The notes beneath the pieces were generated by a model that was given only the letters and a program-made list of their open reading frames with translations, searched no databases and had not been told where the DNA came from. Both the position numbers and the translations under genes were made by a program. Below, one piece after another: positions 1-5,134 of a stretch of 5,134 nt of DNA. The DNA comes from Gemmatimonadota bacterium (GTDB lineage Bacteria > Gemmatimonadota > Gemmatimonadetes > Palauibacterales > Palauibacteraceae), in contig JABDQB010000292.1 of assembly GCA_013042495.1 (NCBI GenBank), positions 1-5,134 of the forward strand. Direction: 5' to 3'. Position 1 is the stretch's first letter; every line of letters starts with the position of its first letter.

Positions 1-635
1 CCCTTGCGGGTGCGCTGCACGAGAGCCTCGATTCGCTCTGCGCTCAGAAGCTGACCCAGGGGGATTCCGCCGACGCTCACCGTGCTCACGATTGGGACCA
101 TGCTGTCGCCGTGACCGCCGAGAACCAGCGCCTGGATGTCCTCGACGCTGACATCCAACTCCATCGCGATGAAGCTCCGGAAGCGTGCCGTATCCAGGAT
201 TCCCGCCATGCCGATAACCCGCTCGCGCGGGAAACCTGTAACCGCCTTCGCCACGTAGGCCATCACGTCGAGTGGATTCGTGACCATCACGATGATGGCA
301 TCCGGACTGTATCGGGCGATCTCCTCCGAGACGCTCCGAATGATCGCGGTGTTCTTCTGAACCAGGTCGTCTCGGCTCATGCCCGGCTTGCGCGCCAGTC
401 CGGCGGTTACGACATACACGCCTGACCCTGCCGTTTCTTCGTAGTGCTGAGCCCCCGTAACCATCGTGTCGAAGCCCTCGACAGGCGCCGACTCCCACTG
501 GTCGAGCGCCTTACCCTGCGGAACGCCCTCGAGGATGTCCACCAACACGACCTCACGCGCCAGTTCGCGCTCGGCGATTCGCTGCGCAGCCGTCGCGCCG
601 ACGTGTCCGGCTCCTACTACGGTTATCTTGTCCAC
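1..635 (-). CDS. mdh: Malate dehydrogenase, LDH-like type (partial, C-terminus outside window)
   Basis: NAD-dependent malate dehydrogenase of the TCA cycle, interconverting malate and oxaloacetate in the cytoplasm. The 211 visible residues begin with the Rossmann motif GAGHVG (residues 8-13) and Asp33 at the end of the second strand, which in this family favours NAD over NADP. The substrate loop ARKPGMSRDDL (81-91) supplies Arg82 and Arg88. Asn120-Pro121, the LDTARF block with Asp148 and Arg151, and the catalytic His175 in GGHGDSMVP follow. Arg82 at the specificity position marks malate rather than lactate dehydrogenase. About 100 C-terminal residues of the usual ~310 lie past the left edge. 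The GTG start at 635 is chosen because the protein then begins at the usual distance from the glycine motif and AAGGA sits 8 nt upstream. It lies 133 bp downstream of moaA on the same strand. Small departures from the usual family pattern (GAQHY, AGSGVYVV) do not touch catalytic residues. Identity is secure. Confidence 0.96.
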   Translation of the reverse strand, partial: MDKITVVGAGHVGATAAQRIAERELAREVVLVDILEGVPQGKALDQWESAPVEGFDTMVTGAQHYEETAGSGVYVVTAGLARKPGMSRDDLVQKNTAIIRSVSEEIARYSPDAIIVMVTNPLDVMAYVAKAVTGFPRERVIGMAGILDTARFRSFIAMELDVSVEDIQALVLGGHGDSMVPIVSTVSVGGIPLGQLLSAERIEALVQRTRK

Positions 636-643
636 GGTGACCG

Positions 644-648
644 TCCTT
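644..648 (-). promoter_or_regulatory. Ribosome binding site deciding the mdh GTG start
   Basis: On the minus strand AAGGA ends 8 nt before the GTG at 635-633. No ATG, GTG or TTG lies in frame in the short stretch just upstream, so this site is the main support for the non-ATG start. Confidence 0.7.
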
Positions 649-768
649 GAGTGGAAAGTGTGGATTGGAGACTGTCTTCCGGGAACGCGGACACGTGGGG
701 GGCGCGCCGCCACTCTTCCCAAGCCCAACCTACCCTGCCTACGTCCAAGCGCAACCGGTCGTCGGGGG

Positions 769-1776
769 CTAACCACCCACCTGGCTCAGAGCCCTCAAAC
801 CGCCGCTGCCGCGAGCCGTTCCCAGCTGAAGCAAGTGACGCTCCGGCTTGCCTCGCAGAGCCTCACGCACCGCCGGAAGAACATCTCCCGTGGAGCGAAG
901 CGGTGCCCTGAGATCCACCTCGTGCGTTCCAAAGAGGCAGGTTCGGAGTTTGCCATCGGCGGTCAGCCGCATCCGGTTACAGCGATCGCAGTAGTTGTGA
1001 GACAGAGGCGTGATGACACCGACGGTTCCGGCAGCCCCCGCGAACTGGAAGTACGTGGCAGGGCCGTTTCCGACCGGACCCGCCGCCGGGCGCAAATCCC
1101 CGATCGCGCGAAGACGTTTCAAAACCGAATCCGTGGATAGGAATCGCTCGGAGAGGTGCAGGTTGTCGCCCGTCGGCATCAGCTCAATGAACCGCACATG
1201 CCAGGGCCGCTTCTTCGTGATCTCGGCAAACTCCTCGACTTCATCTTCGTTCAGCCCCTTCAGCAGCACCGTATTGATCTTCAAGGGCGAGAAGCCAAGG
1301 CGTTCAGCCGCGTCTATTCCCTCCATGGTCGCATCGAAAAACCGCTCGGGGCGGCGGGCCAGGTCGCGGAAGCGTTCCCTCTTGAGAGTGTCGAGGCTCA
1401 CGTTGACGCGGCTCGCCCCCGCATCTCGCAGATCCGAACCGAACTGCGGAAGAAGAATCGCGTTCGTCGAAATGGCGATGTCCTCGATCTGGGGGATCTC
1501 TGAGAGCAGGCGAACGAGATCCGGCAGGTCCCTTCGCACCAGGGGCTCCCCGCCCGTGAGACGAATCCGGCGCAAGCCCTGCCCTGCCATCTGGCGCACG
1601 ACGGACGCGATCTCCTCGTAGGTCAGGAACTCAGCGCGGTCGATCCAGTCGAGGCCCTCGACCGGCATGCAGTACGTGCAGCGCAGGTTGCACTTGTCCG
1701 TGACCGAGATCCGCAGGTAGTCGATTCGTCGCCCGAACTGATCCTTCATCCCGGCACCCCGTTGCACGCCAGTCAT
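769..1776 (-). CDS. moaA: GTP 3',8-cyclase MoaA (molybdenum cofactor biosynthesis)
   Basis: Radical SAM enzyme that converts GTP to 3',8-cyclo-7,8-dihydro-GTP, the first step of molybdenum cofactor synthesis. Domain order is canonical: the N-terminal FGRRIDYLRISVTD signature, the radical-SAM CxxxCxxC motif (Cys29, Cys33, Cys36), the SAM-binding LTGGEP (73-78), then the second Fe-S cluster for GTP binding (Cys263, Cys266, Cys280). It ends in the conserved Gly-Gly tail (334-335) that is needed for activity in the family. Length (335 residues) is normal. The ATG at 1776 overlaps the moaE stop by 4 bp (ATGA), implying coupled translation. An internal ATG at 1749 would give an N-terminus (MKDQFGRR) closer to most homologues and is a real alternative. 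One small deviation is Ala106 where the family usually has Gly (STNA instead of TTNG). MoaC, the next enzyme of the pathway, is not in the window. Confidence 0.97.
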   Translation of the reverse strand: MTGVQRGAGMKDQFGRRIDYLRISVTDKCNLRCTYCMPVEGLDWIDRAEFLTYEEIASVVRQMAGQGLRRIRLTGGEPLVRRDLPDLVRLLSEIPQIEDIAISTNAILLPQFGSDLRDAGASRVNVSLDTLKRERFRDLARRPERFFDATMEGIDAAERLGFSPLKINTVLLKGLNEDEVEEFAEITKKRPWHVRFIELMPTGDNLHLSERFLSTDSVLKRLRAIGDLRPAAGPVGNGPATYFQFAGAAGTVGVITPLSHNYCDRCNRMRLTADGKLRTCLFGTHEVDLRAPLRSTGDVLPAVREALRGKPERHLLQLGTARGSGGLRALSQVGG

Positions 1777-2285
1777 TCGACACCCCTCTCCGAAGCCCGC
1801 TCGGCACCCCTACCACCGGCCGGCGGCGTGTGACCGCCAAGCCAACGGCTGCTGCCATCGGAATACTCCTCCCGCTTCCAAAGGGGCAGCCGGCGCTTCA
1901 GCTCTTCGATGACGTACGTGGACGCTGCATACGCCGGGCCGCGGTGAGCCGCCGCCACGCCCACCAGAAGGCTTACATCGGGCGGCTCGAGACTGCCGAC
2001 CCTGTGCCGCACGGCTATCACTGACGCTCCGGTTGTCCGAAGCGCCTCGGACGCGATTTCACGCAACACGTCGTCGGCCATTTCCCGGTACGCATCATAG
2101 TGGAGACAGACGACCGCACGTCCCGTGTTGTGGTCCCTCACTCGACCCTCGAACACGAGCACGGCTCCGTCGGACAAGCTGCCCAGCTGGCGCAGAAGGT
2201 CACCGCCTCGAAGTTCCTCGTCGGTCACCTCCGCGAGCAGCACTCCTGCGAGAGACTTCGCGGCTCCGGGCGACTCGATGTTCAT
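1773..2285 (-). CDS. moaE: Molybdopterin synthase catalytic subunit MoaE
   Basis: Large subunit of molybdopterin synthase. With MoaD thiocarboxylate it inserts two sulfurs into cyclic pyranopterin monophosphate to make molybdopterin. The family core runs from about residue 41 to 149: FEGRVRDHN (45-53) with the substrate-binding Arg50, LHYDAYREMA (61-70), HRVGSL (94-99), AHR (113-115), and ELKRRLPLWKRE, containing the two lysines (130 and 137) that correspond to the catalytic and substrate-binding Lys119 and Lys126 of the E. coli enzyme. At 170 residues it is about 20 longer than the E. coli protein. The excess is an N-terminal segment of about 10-15 residues and a Gly/Arg/Glu-rich tail after residue 150 that looks disordered. 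Its ATG overlaps the moaD stop by 4 bp and its stop overlaps the moaA start by 4 bp, so translation of all three is probably coupled, suiting the stoichiometric MoaD-MoaE complex. Confidence 0.96.
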   Translation of the reverse strand: MNIESPGAAKSLAGVLLAEVTDEELRGGDLLRQLGSLSDGAVLVFEGRVRDHNTGRAVVCLHYDAYREMADDVLREIASEALRTTGASVIAVRHRVGSLEPPDVSLLVGVAAAHRGPAYAASTYVIEELKRRLPLWKREEYSDGSSRWLGGHTPPAGGRGAERASERGVE

Positions 2286-2536
2286 CCGCCGGCCACGGGA
2301 GGAATGATCGCTACCTCGTCCCCTTCGACGACGAGCGATTCGTCCGACCGATAGGTTCTGTTCACGGCAACGGCCGCACCGTCTAGAGAGGTCCCGAAGG
2401 CGGGATGCTGAGCGAGCGCCGTCTTCAGGTCCGCGACTGTTGCGCCATCCGCCAATTCGACGGGCAGCACCGGTTCCCCGGCAGCTTCCCGATGCCTGCC
2501 GAACAGGCGAACCGGAACTTCGAATCGGCCCTTCAC
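2282..2536 (-). CDS. moaD: Molybdopterin synthase sulfur carrier subunit MoaD
   Basis: Small ubiquitin-fold sulfur carrier of molybdopterin synthase. Its C-terminal glycine is adenylated by a MoeB-type enzyme, converted to a thiocarboxylate, and inserted into the MoaE active site. The 84-residue length matches the family. The beta-grasp pattern is visible: strand 5-12, a loop and strand to about 28, the helix 33-43, AVAVNRTY (55-62), and the diagnostic GDEVAIIPPVAGG (72-84) ending in the functional Gly-Gly. The start is a GTG at 2536, which overlaps the upstream gene's stop by 4 bp (GTGA). Its own stop overlaps the moaE ATG by 4 bp. No activating MoeB homologue is visible here, so activation must come from elsewhere in the genome. 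The PPVAGG ending and position beside moaE separate it from other ThiS-like carriers. Confidence 0.96.
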   Translation of the reverse strand: MKGRFEVPVRLFGRHREAAGEPVLPVELADGATVADLKTALAQHPAFGTSLDGAAVAVNRTYRSDESLVVEGDEVAIIPPVAGG

Positions 2537-2805
2537 TCCGGGGGCTCCGCCGCGGACAGCCAGGACAGGAACTTCCCCACCGAATCCTGCCTGCGAAGGG
2601 TACTCACCCTCACCCTGGTCTGTCCATCCTTCTCGTCCGTCCAGGCGGAGATCGCAAGTCGACTGCGGAATGTGGCGACGGTCACGTGTCGGTCACTCTC
2701 GTCTACCACGTTGGCCGCGGACAGCGCGTTCTCCTGCGTGAAGAACCGCCGGGCACCTTCCAGGACTTCCTGGGGCGCGAGTCGTGTGCTTGTTTCCGTG
2801 ATCAT
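2533..2805 (-). CDS. Small protein of unknown function, first gene of the moa operon
   Basis: I do not recognise this 90-residue protein. It has no signal peptide, no membrane segment and no cysteine, so it is probably cytoplasmic and does not carry an Fe-S cluster or a cysteine-based metal site. Likely layout by eye: helix 11-23, strand 40-46 continuing to 48-55, a turn at DEKDG (57-61), strand 62-70, and an amphipathic helix 74-84 (VGKFLSWLSA). That makes a small alpha/beta fold with a central beta hairpin. The coding case rests on context. Its GAG-TGA end shares 4 bp with the moaD GTG start. The ATG at 2805 has a GAGAG motif 8 nt upstream, and the frame fills exactly the space between moaD and the divergent promoter region. 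It could be a regulator or accessory factor of cofactor synthesis, but nothing in the sequence proves that. It is called real with good confidence and its function is left open. Confidence 0.82.
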   Translation of the reverse strand: MITETSTRLAPQEVLEGARRFFTQENALSAANVVDESDRHVTVATFRSRLAISAWTDEKDGQTRVRVSTLRRQDSVGKFLSWLSAAEPPE

Positions 2806-2828
2806 GAACTACTCTCAAGAGGCCGATC

Positions 2829-2858
2829 TTGACGCCGCGACAGCGCCTCGAATAACAT
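2829..2858 (+). promoter_or_regulatory. Candidate sigma70-type promoter for the aminotransferase
   Basis: TTGACG at 2829-2834 matches the -35 consensus at five of six bases. TAACAT at 2853-2858 matches the -10 consensus at four of six, with 18 bp between them. Transcription would start near 2865, leaving a leader of about 95 nt before the ATG at 2961. It lies in the divergent gap where a plus-strand promoter is required. This is pattern matching against the E. coli consensus; the host's sigma factor preference is unknown. Confidence 0.5.
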
Positions 2859-2867
2859 CCGCATTCA

Positions 2868-2902
2868 CGATGCGCTATCCGGGCCGCTGCGGTCGCGCAT
2901 CG
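2868..2902. repeat. 8-bp inverted repeat in the divergent region
   Basis: CGATGCGC (2868-2875) is the exact reverse complement of GCGCATCG (2895-2902), separated by 19 nt. It starts a few bases downstream of the predicted aminotransferase transcription start. It could therefore be a stem at the 5' end of that mRNA, or a DNA operator serving either of the divergent genes. The function is inferred; only the symmetry is seen. Confidence 0.4.
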
Positions 2903-2904
2903 CG

Positions 2905-2925
2905 TCGAAACTAGTGTGGTTTCGA
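2905..2925. repeat. 7-bp inverted repeat, possible operator
   Basis: TCGAAAC (2905-2911) and GTTTCGA (2919-2925) are perfect reverse complements around a 7-nt spacer, a 21-bp dyad of the size commonly bound by dimeric repressors. It lies between the two divergent genes, 36 bp before the aminotransferase ATG and about 100 bp upstream of the moa operon's first codon. Which gene it would control, if either, cannot be told from the sequence. Confidence 0.35.
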
Positions 2926-2948
2926 ACCTTCAACAATCACCTGGACCC

Positions 2949-2954
2949 GGGAAG
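2949..2954 (+). promoter_or_regulatory. Ribosome binding site deciding the aminotransferase start
   Basis: GGGAAG ends 6 nt before the ATG at 2961. The longer in-frame alternative, a GTG at 2916, has no purine-rich site at a useful distance and would add 15 residues with no family counterpart. The ATG at 2961 is therefore preferred. Confidence 0.6.
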
Positions 2955-2960
2955 TTCCAT

Positions 2961-4121
2961 ATGAGGTTCTCCGAGAACATCGCCTCCCTCGTCCCGTCCG
3001 CCACTCTGGCTATCAGCGCCCGGGCCAAGAAGATGCGCGCTGCAGGGGAGTCTGTCATCAACCTGTCGGCCGGTGAGCCCTCCTTCCCGACGCCACAGGC
3101 GGCGATCGACGCGGGCCTGGAATACGTGCGTTCGGGCAAGTCGGGCTATCCTCCGACCCCCGGCATCCCGGAGCTGCGGGCAGCCGTCGCTTCGTACGTC
3201 AGGCATACCACCGGGGACTCAGAGACCGAGCCTTCGAACGTACTGGTCTCCGCAGGGGTCAAACAGGCTCTATTCAACGCGTGTTTCTGCCTGTTCCAGA
3301 GGGGCGACGAAGTCCTGGTGCCGTCGCCCTACTGGCCCACCTACCTGGCGACCGTGGAGCTGTCCGGGGCGCGACCGGTGGTGGTACCAACGGACTGGGA
3401 AAACGGGTTCAGGATCGATGTGGAGACGCTGGAGGGGCTTCGGACTCCGGCCACCCGGGGCCTGTTTCTGAATTCCCCCAGCAACCCGAGCGGTGACGTG
3501 TATGATCGGGAGCTCATGACACAGATCTCGGCGTGGGCGCAGGCCAACGGTCTGTGGATCATCTCGGACGAGATCTACCGCCGCCTGTATTACGAGGGGG
3601 ACTCCGCGCCTTCCATATTCGACGTGCCGCATGATCCGGAGCGGGTGCTCCACCTGGACGGAATCTCGAAGGCCTTCTCGATGCCCGGGTGGCGAATCGG
3701 GTATGCGGTCGGGCCGGAGCCCGTTGTGCAGAAGATGTCGGCTTTACAGAGCCAGACCACCTCGGGGGCGGCCGCGCCTTCGCAGTACGCCGCTGCCGCC
3801 ATTTTGTCGTCGCCGCAGCGTGACAAGGTCGTCGGTGAGTTTCGCGAGACCCTTCGGCGAAGGCGTGACATGGCTGTGGCCGCACTGTCAGGGGTCCGTG
3901 GCCTGGAGCTGCGGACCCCTGCGGGCGGCATCTACGTCTACGCCCGCCTGACGGAAACGTCGGATTCCATGGGCGTCGCCGAGCAACTGCTCGTGCAGGG
4001 AGGAGTCGCAACGATCCCGGGCGAACCTTTCGGGACGCCCGGGTTCCTGAGAATGAACTACTCGGTCTCGGACGAAGACCTCATCGAGGGCCTCGCCCGG
4101 ATCGAGACCTTCTTTTCCTGA
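2961..4121 (+). CDS. aspC: Class I PLP-dependent aminotransferase, aspartate/prephenate aminotransferase type
   Basis: PLP-dependent fold-type I aminotransferase, 386 residues from the ATG at 2961, normal for the bacterial AspC (I-beta/gamma) group. It begins with the usual SATLAISARAKKM and INLSAGEPSFPTP blocks (residues 13-45). Active-site residues are complete: Trp125 in SPYW stacking on the cofactor, Asn175 in NSPSNPSG, Asp203 and Tyr206 in SDEIY, the Schiff-base Lys237 in GISKAFSMPGWRIGY, phosphate-binding Arg245, and Arg364 in FLRMNYS for the substrate alpha-carboxylate. Lys101 in AGVKQAL matches the lysine that binds the distal carboxylate of aspartate in the Thermus enzyme. That favours aspartate/2-oxoglutarate, with prephenate as a possible second substrate as in several relatives. 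It stands alone on the plus strand, divergent from the moa operon and convergent with the HU gene. The class is certain; exact substrate is inferred and a broader amino acid range cannot be excluded. Confidence 0.93.
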   Translation: MRFSENIASLVPSATLAISARAKKMRAAGESVINLSAGEPSFPTPQAAIDAGLEYVRSGKSGYPPTPGIPELRAAVASYVRHTTGDSETEPSNVLVSAGVKQALFNACFCLFQRGDEVLVPSPYWPTYLATVELSGARPVVVPTDWENGFRIDVETLEGLRTPATRGLFLNSPSNPSGDVYDRELMTQISAWAQANGLWIISDEIYRRLYYEGDSAPSIFDVPHDPERVLHLDGISKAFSMPGWRIGYAVGPEPVVQKMSALQSQTTSGAAAPSQYAAAAILSSPQRDKVVGEFRETLRRRRDMAVAALSGVRGLELRTPAGGIYVYARLTETSDSMGVAEQLLVQGGVATIPGEPFGTPGFLRMNYSVSDEDLIEGLARIETFFS

Positions 4122-4128
4122 CATGTCC

Positions 4129-4161
4129 CCGGCGGCCGTCGCCCGCGGGTGCGACCGCCGG
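4129..4161. terminator. GC-rich hairpin between convergent genes, candidate bidirectional terminator
   Basis: CCGGCGG (4129-4135) pairs with CCGCCGG (4155-4161), and TCGC (4139-4142) with GCGA (4151-4154). This leaves a 3-nt bulge and an 8-nt loop. It sits in the 53-bp gap between the stop codons of the aminotransferase and the HU gene, where termination in both directions is expected. Neither side has a T-run, so it is not a textbook intrinsic terminator. It may act by pausing, by protecting 3' ends, or not at all. Confidence 0.45.
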
Positions 4162-4174
4162 ATGAACGACCTAC

Positions 4175-4462
4175 CTAGAAAGCCTCTTCGACCTCCTTCT
4201 TGAACAGGCGGGACGGCTTGAAGATCGGCACAGACCGTGCTGGCACGGTGACCGATTCACCGGTTCTCGGATTTCTGGCGATCCTGGGCCGACGGTTCCG
4301 CACCTTGAAGGTCCCGAACCCACGGATCTCGATGTGATCTCCGTTGGCAATCGCTTTCTTGACAGCGTTGAGAAACGCGTCGATCACCGCCGCGCAGTCC
4401 TTCTTGGTGACTCCAGGTCCGATCGCCTCGTGAACCTGTTCGACTAGGTCAGCCTTGGTCAT
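4175..4462 (-). CDS. hup: HU/IHF-family DNA-binding protein
   Basis: Small dimeric nucleoid protein that bends DNA and helps organise the chromosome. The 95-residue length is typical. The N-terminal MTKADLVEQV helix and the second helix (about 20-40) form the dimer body. The family signature RGFGTFKVRNRRPR (47-60) leads into the DNA-gripping beta arm, whose tip RNPRTGE (63-69) carries the conserved intercalating Pro65. VPARSVPIFKPSRLFK closes the domain. It has no long lysine/alanine-rich tail of the actinobacterial or histone-like kind. AGGGGGG ends 6 nt before the ATG, a strong ribosome binding site fitting an abundant protein. It lies 48 bp downstream of sppA on the same strand, so read-through is possible, though a housekeeping HU usually has its own promoter and I could not identify one. 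HU and IHF subunits are not separable by eye here; HU is the default. Confidence 0.95.
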   Translation of the reverse strand: MTKADLVEQVHEAIGPGVTKKDCAAVIDAFLNAVKKAIANGDHIEIRGFGTFKVRNRRPRIARNPRTGESVTVPARSVPIFKPSRLFKKEVEEAF

Positions 4463-4510
4463 GTGGATCCCCCCTGCCGGTGGTTGTTGTTCCGGCCCAG
4501 CGTCTTTAAG

Positions 4511-5134
4511 TCACGGCCATTGATACCGGAGTCGCGGACCGATCAGGGATCGGTCCAGAACGCTCCTCACCAGTGCACTCAATCTCGATTCTTCGATCCC
4601 GAACAGGACGTCCCGAAAGCCCAGCCTCCGTTCCGCGGGTCGTACAATCCGAGGGTTGTCGCCCAGTCCGGACATCCGGCCCACCAGGTCCAACGCTTCG
4701 CTGAGCGTCGCCGTCCGATCCACAAGCCCGAGCTCCGCCGCTCGGGCTCCGGACATCACACGACCATCGGCTAGCGAGGCGGCGCTGTCCCGTTCCAGGC
4801 CTCGATTATCGCTTACGGCGGCCACGAACTGCTCGTACACGTCGTCTACCAGATCCTGCAGGATCCTCCGCTCCCCGACGGTGAGATCCCTGACGGGCGA
4901 TCCGATGTCCTTCAGCTCACCGCTCTTCACAACCTCGAGACCGACGCCAGCTTTTCTCAGCAGCTCCCCGGCGTTGGGAAACTGCATGATCACCCCGATC
5001 GAACCCGTAATGGAACTGGGAAGAGCCAGGATGCTGTCCGCGCCAAGCGCTACGTAGTAACCACCTGAAGCTCCGACCTCCCCGATCCAGGCAACAACGG
5101 GTCTCTCGTCTTCGTCCCGCAGCCGGGCCAACTC
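4511..5134 (-). CDS. sppA: Signal peptide peptidase SppA, short form (partial, N-terminus outside window)
   Basis: Membrane-anchored serine protease of the S49 family that degrades signal peptides left in the membrane after export. The visible 207 residues are the C-terminal catalytic part. The nucleophile is Ser23 of the fragment in VGASGGYYVA, followed by the family's SITGSIGV block (41-48) and the general-base Lys75 in SGELKDIGSP. The Ser-to-Lys spacing of 52 residues equals that between Ser147 and Lys199 of the Bacillus subtilis enzyme, so both halves of the dyad are intact. The reading frame stays open to the right edge. The TTG at 5131 is not a plausible start because the catalytic serine would lie only about 22 residues in, so the N-terminal anchor and first domain are outside the window. 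The protein ends about 130 residues past the lysine, which fits the short SppA36 form rather than the two-domain E. coli form. HU follows 48 bp downstream. Confidence 0.94.
   Translation of the reverse strand, partial: ELARLRDEDERPVVAWIGEVGASGGYYVALGADSILALPSSITGSIGVIMQFPNAGELLRKAGVGLEVVKSGELKDIGSPVRDLTVGERRILQDLVDDVYEQFVAAVSDNRGLERDSAASLADGRVMSGARAAELGLVDRTATLSEALDLVGRMSGLGDNPRIVRPAERRLGFRDVLFGIEESRLSALVRSVLDRSLIGPRLRYQWP
4536..4556 (-). repeat. Perfect 9-bp inverted repeat inside the 3' end of sppA
   Basis: GGACCGATC (4536-4544) and GATCGGTCC (4548-4556) are exact reverse complements around a 3-nt loop. In the minus-strand transcript this would be a very stable hairpin, about 22 nt before the sppA stop and 74 nt before the HU start. 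It encodes part of LDRSLIGPR, so it must coexist with coding. No T-run follows. It could be an mRNA processing or stability element between sppA and HU, an operator, or chance in GC-rich codons. Confidence 0.4.

Noticed and set aside
695..713. GC-rich imperfect hairpin between moaA and mdh as a terminator
   Set aside because: Only four outer pairs, a mismatch and two inner pairs, with no T-run on the minus strand; too weak to claim.
636..768. A separate mdh promoter in the 133-bp gap
   Set aside because: The best pair on the minus strand (TTGCGC, 16 bp, TAGGTT) matches only three of six bases in each box, so a promoter there is possible but not supported.
466..1140. A 224-codon plus-strand open frame across the mdh/moaA junction
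   Set aside because: It is antisense to two well-identified genes, is rich in Arg, Ser, Thr and Pro as GC-rich shadow frames are, and shows no domain or convincing ribosome binding site.
1010..1621. A 203-codon plus-strand open frame antisense to moaA
   Set aside because: The opposite strand encodes the conserved MoaA core with all six cysteines; this frame is Arg/Ser-rich with no recognisable motif.
2806..2960. Molybdenum-cofactor riboswitch in front of the moa operon
   Set aside because: The gap is about the right length, but I could not fold it into the known multi-stem Moco RNA motif, and the visible repeats do not match that layout. A covariance-model search would be needed to be sure.
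3559..4011. A 150-codon minus-strand frame opposite the aminotransferase
   Set aside because: It is a shadow of a fully conserved enzyme gene and has an Arg/Pro/Ala-rich low-complexity composition.

Overview
This 5.1 kb window is an ordinary-looking, gene-dense, GC-rich bacterial chromosomal segment. It shows no phage, insertion sequence, CRISPR array, tRNA or rRNA. The mixture is a lactate-dehydrogenase-like (type III) malate dehydrogenase, a compact molybdenum cofactor cluster, a class I aminotransferase, an HU-type nucleoid protein and a short-form SppA. With the high GC content this fits a free-living member of the Gemmatimonadota or a related FCB/soil lineage. That placement is an impression from gene content and protein style, not a computed assignment.

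Left part, all on the minus strand and read right to left: a 90-residue protein of unknown function (2533-2805), moaD (2282-2536), moaE (1773-2285), moaA (769-1776), a 133-bp gap, then the N-terminal two thirds of mdh (635 down to the window edge). The first four genes are joined by 4-bp stop/start overlaps (GTGA, ATGA, ATGA), so they are almost certainly one translationally coupled operon. MoaA carries out the first step of molybdopterin synthesis (GTP to 3',8-cyclised GTP). MoaD and MoaE form the molybdopterin synthase that puts the dithiolene sulfurs onto cyclic pyranopterin monophosphate. MoaC, which acts between them, and the sulfur-activating MoeB are not in the window. mdh may be co-transcribed from the moa operon or have its own promoter in the gap.

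Middle: a divergent intergenic region (2806-2960) separates the moa operon from a plus-strand class I PLP aminotransferase (2961-4121). It holds a plausible sigma70-type promoter for the aminotransferase and two clear inverted repeats. The aminotransferase has every expected active-site residue and is most like an aspartate or aspartate/prephenate aminotransferase.

Right part, minus strand: sppA (running in from beyond the right edge, stop at 4511) followed 48 bp later by a 95-residue HU/IHF-family DNA-binding protein (4175-4462). The HU gene converges on the aminotransferase, and a GC-rich hairpin lies in the 53-bp gap between them. A perfect 9-bp inverted repeat lies in the last codons of sppA, about 75 nt upstream of the HU start.

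I did not find a convincing new biological system. The items most worth a second look are the unknown 90-residue protein leading the moa operon and the unexplained inverted repeats.
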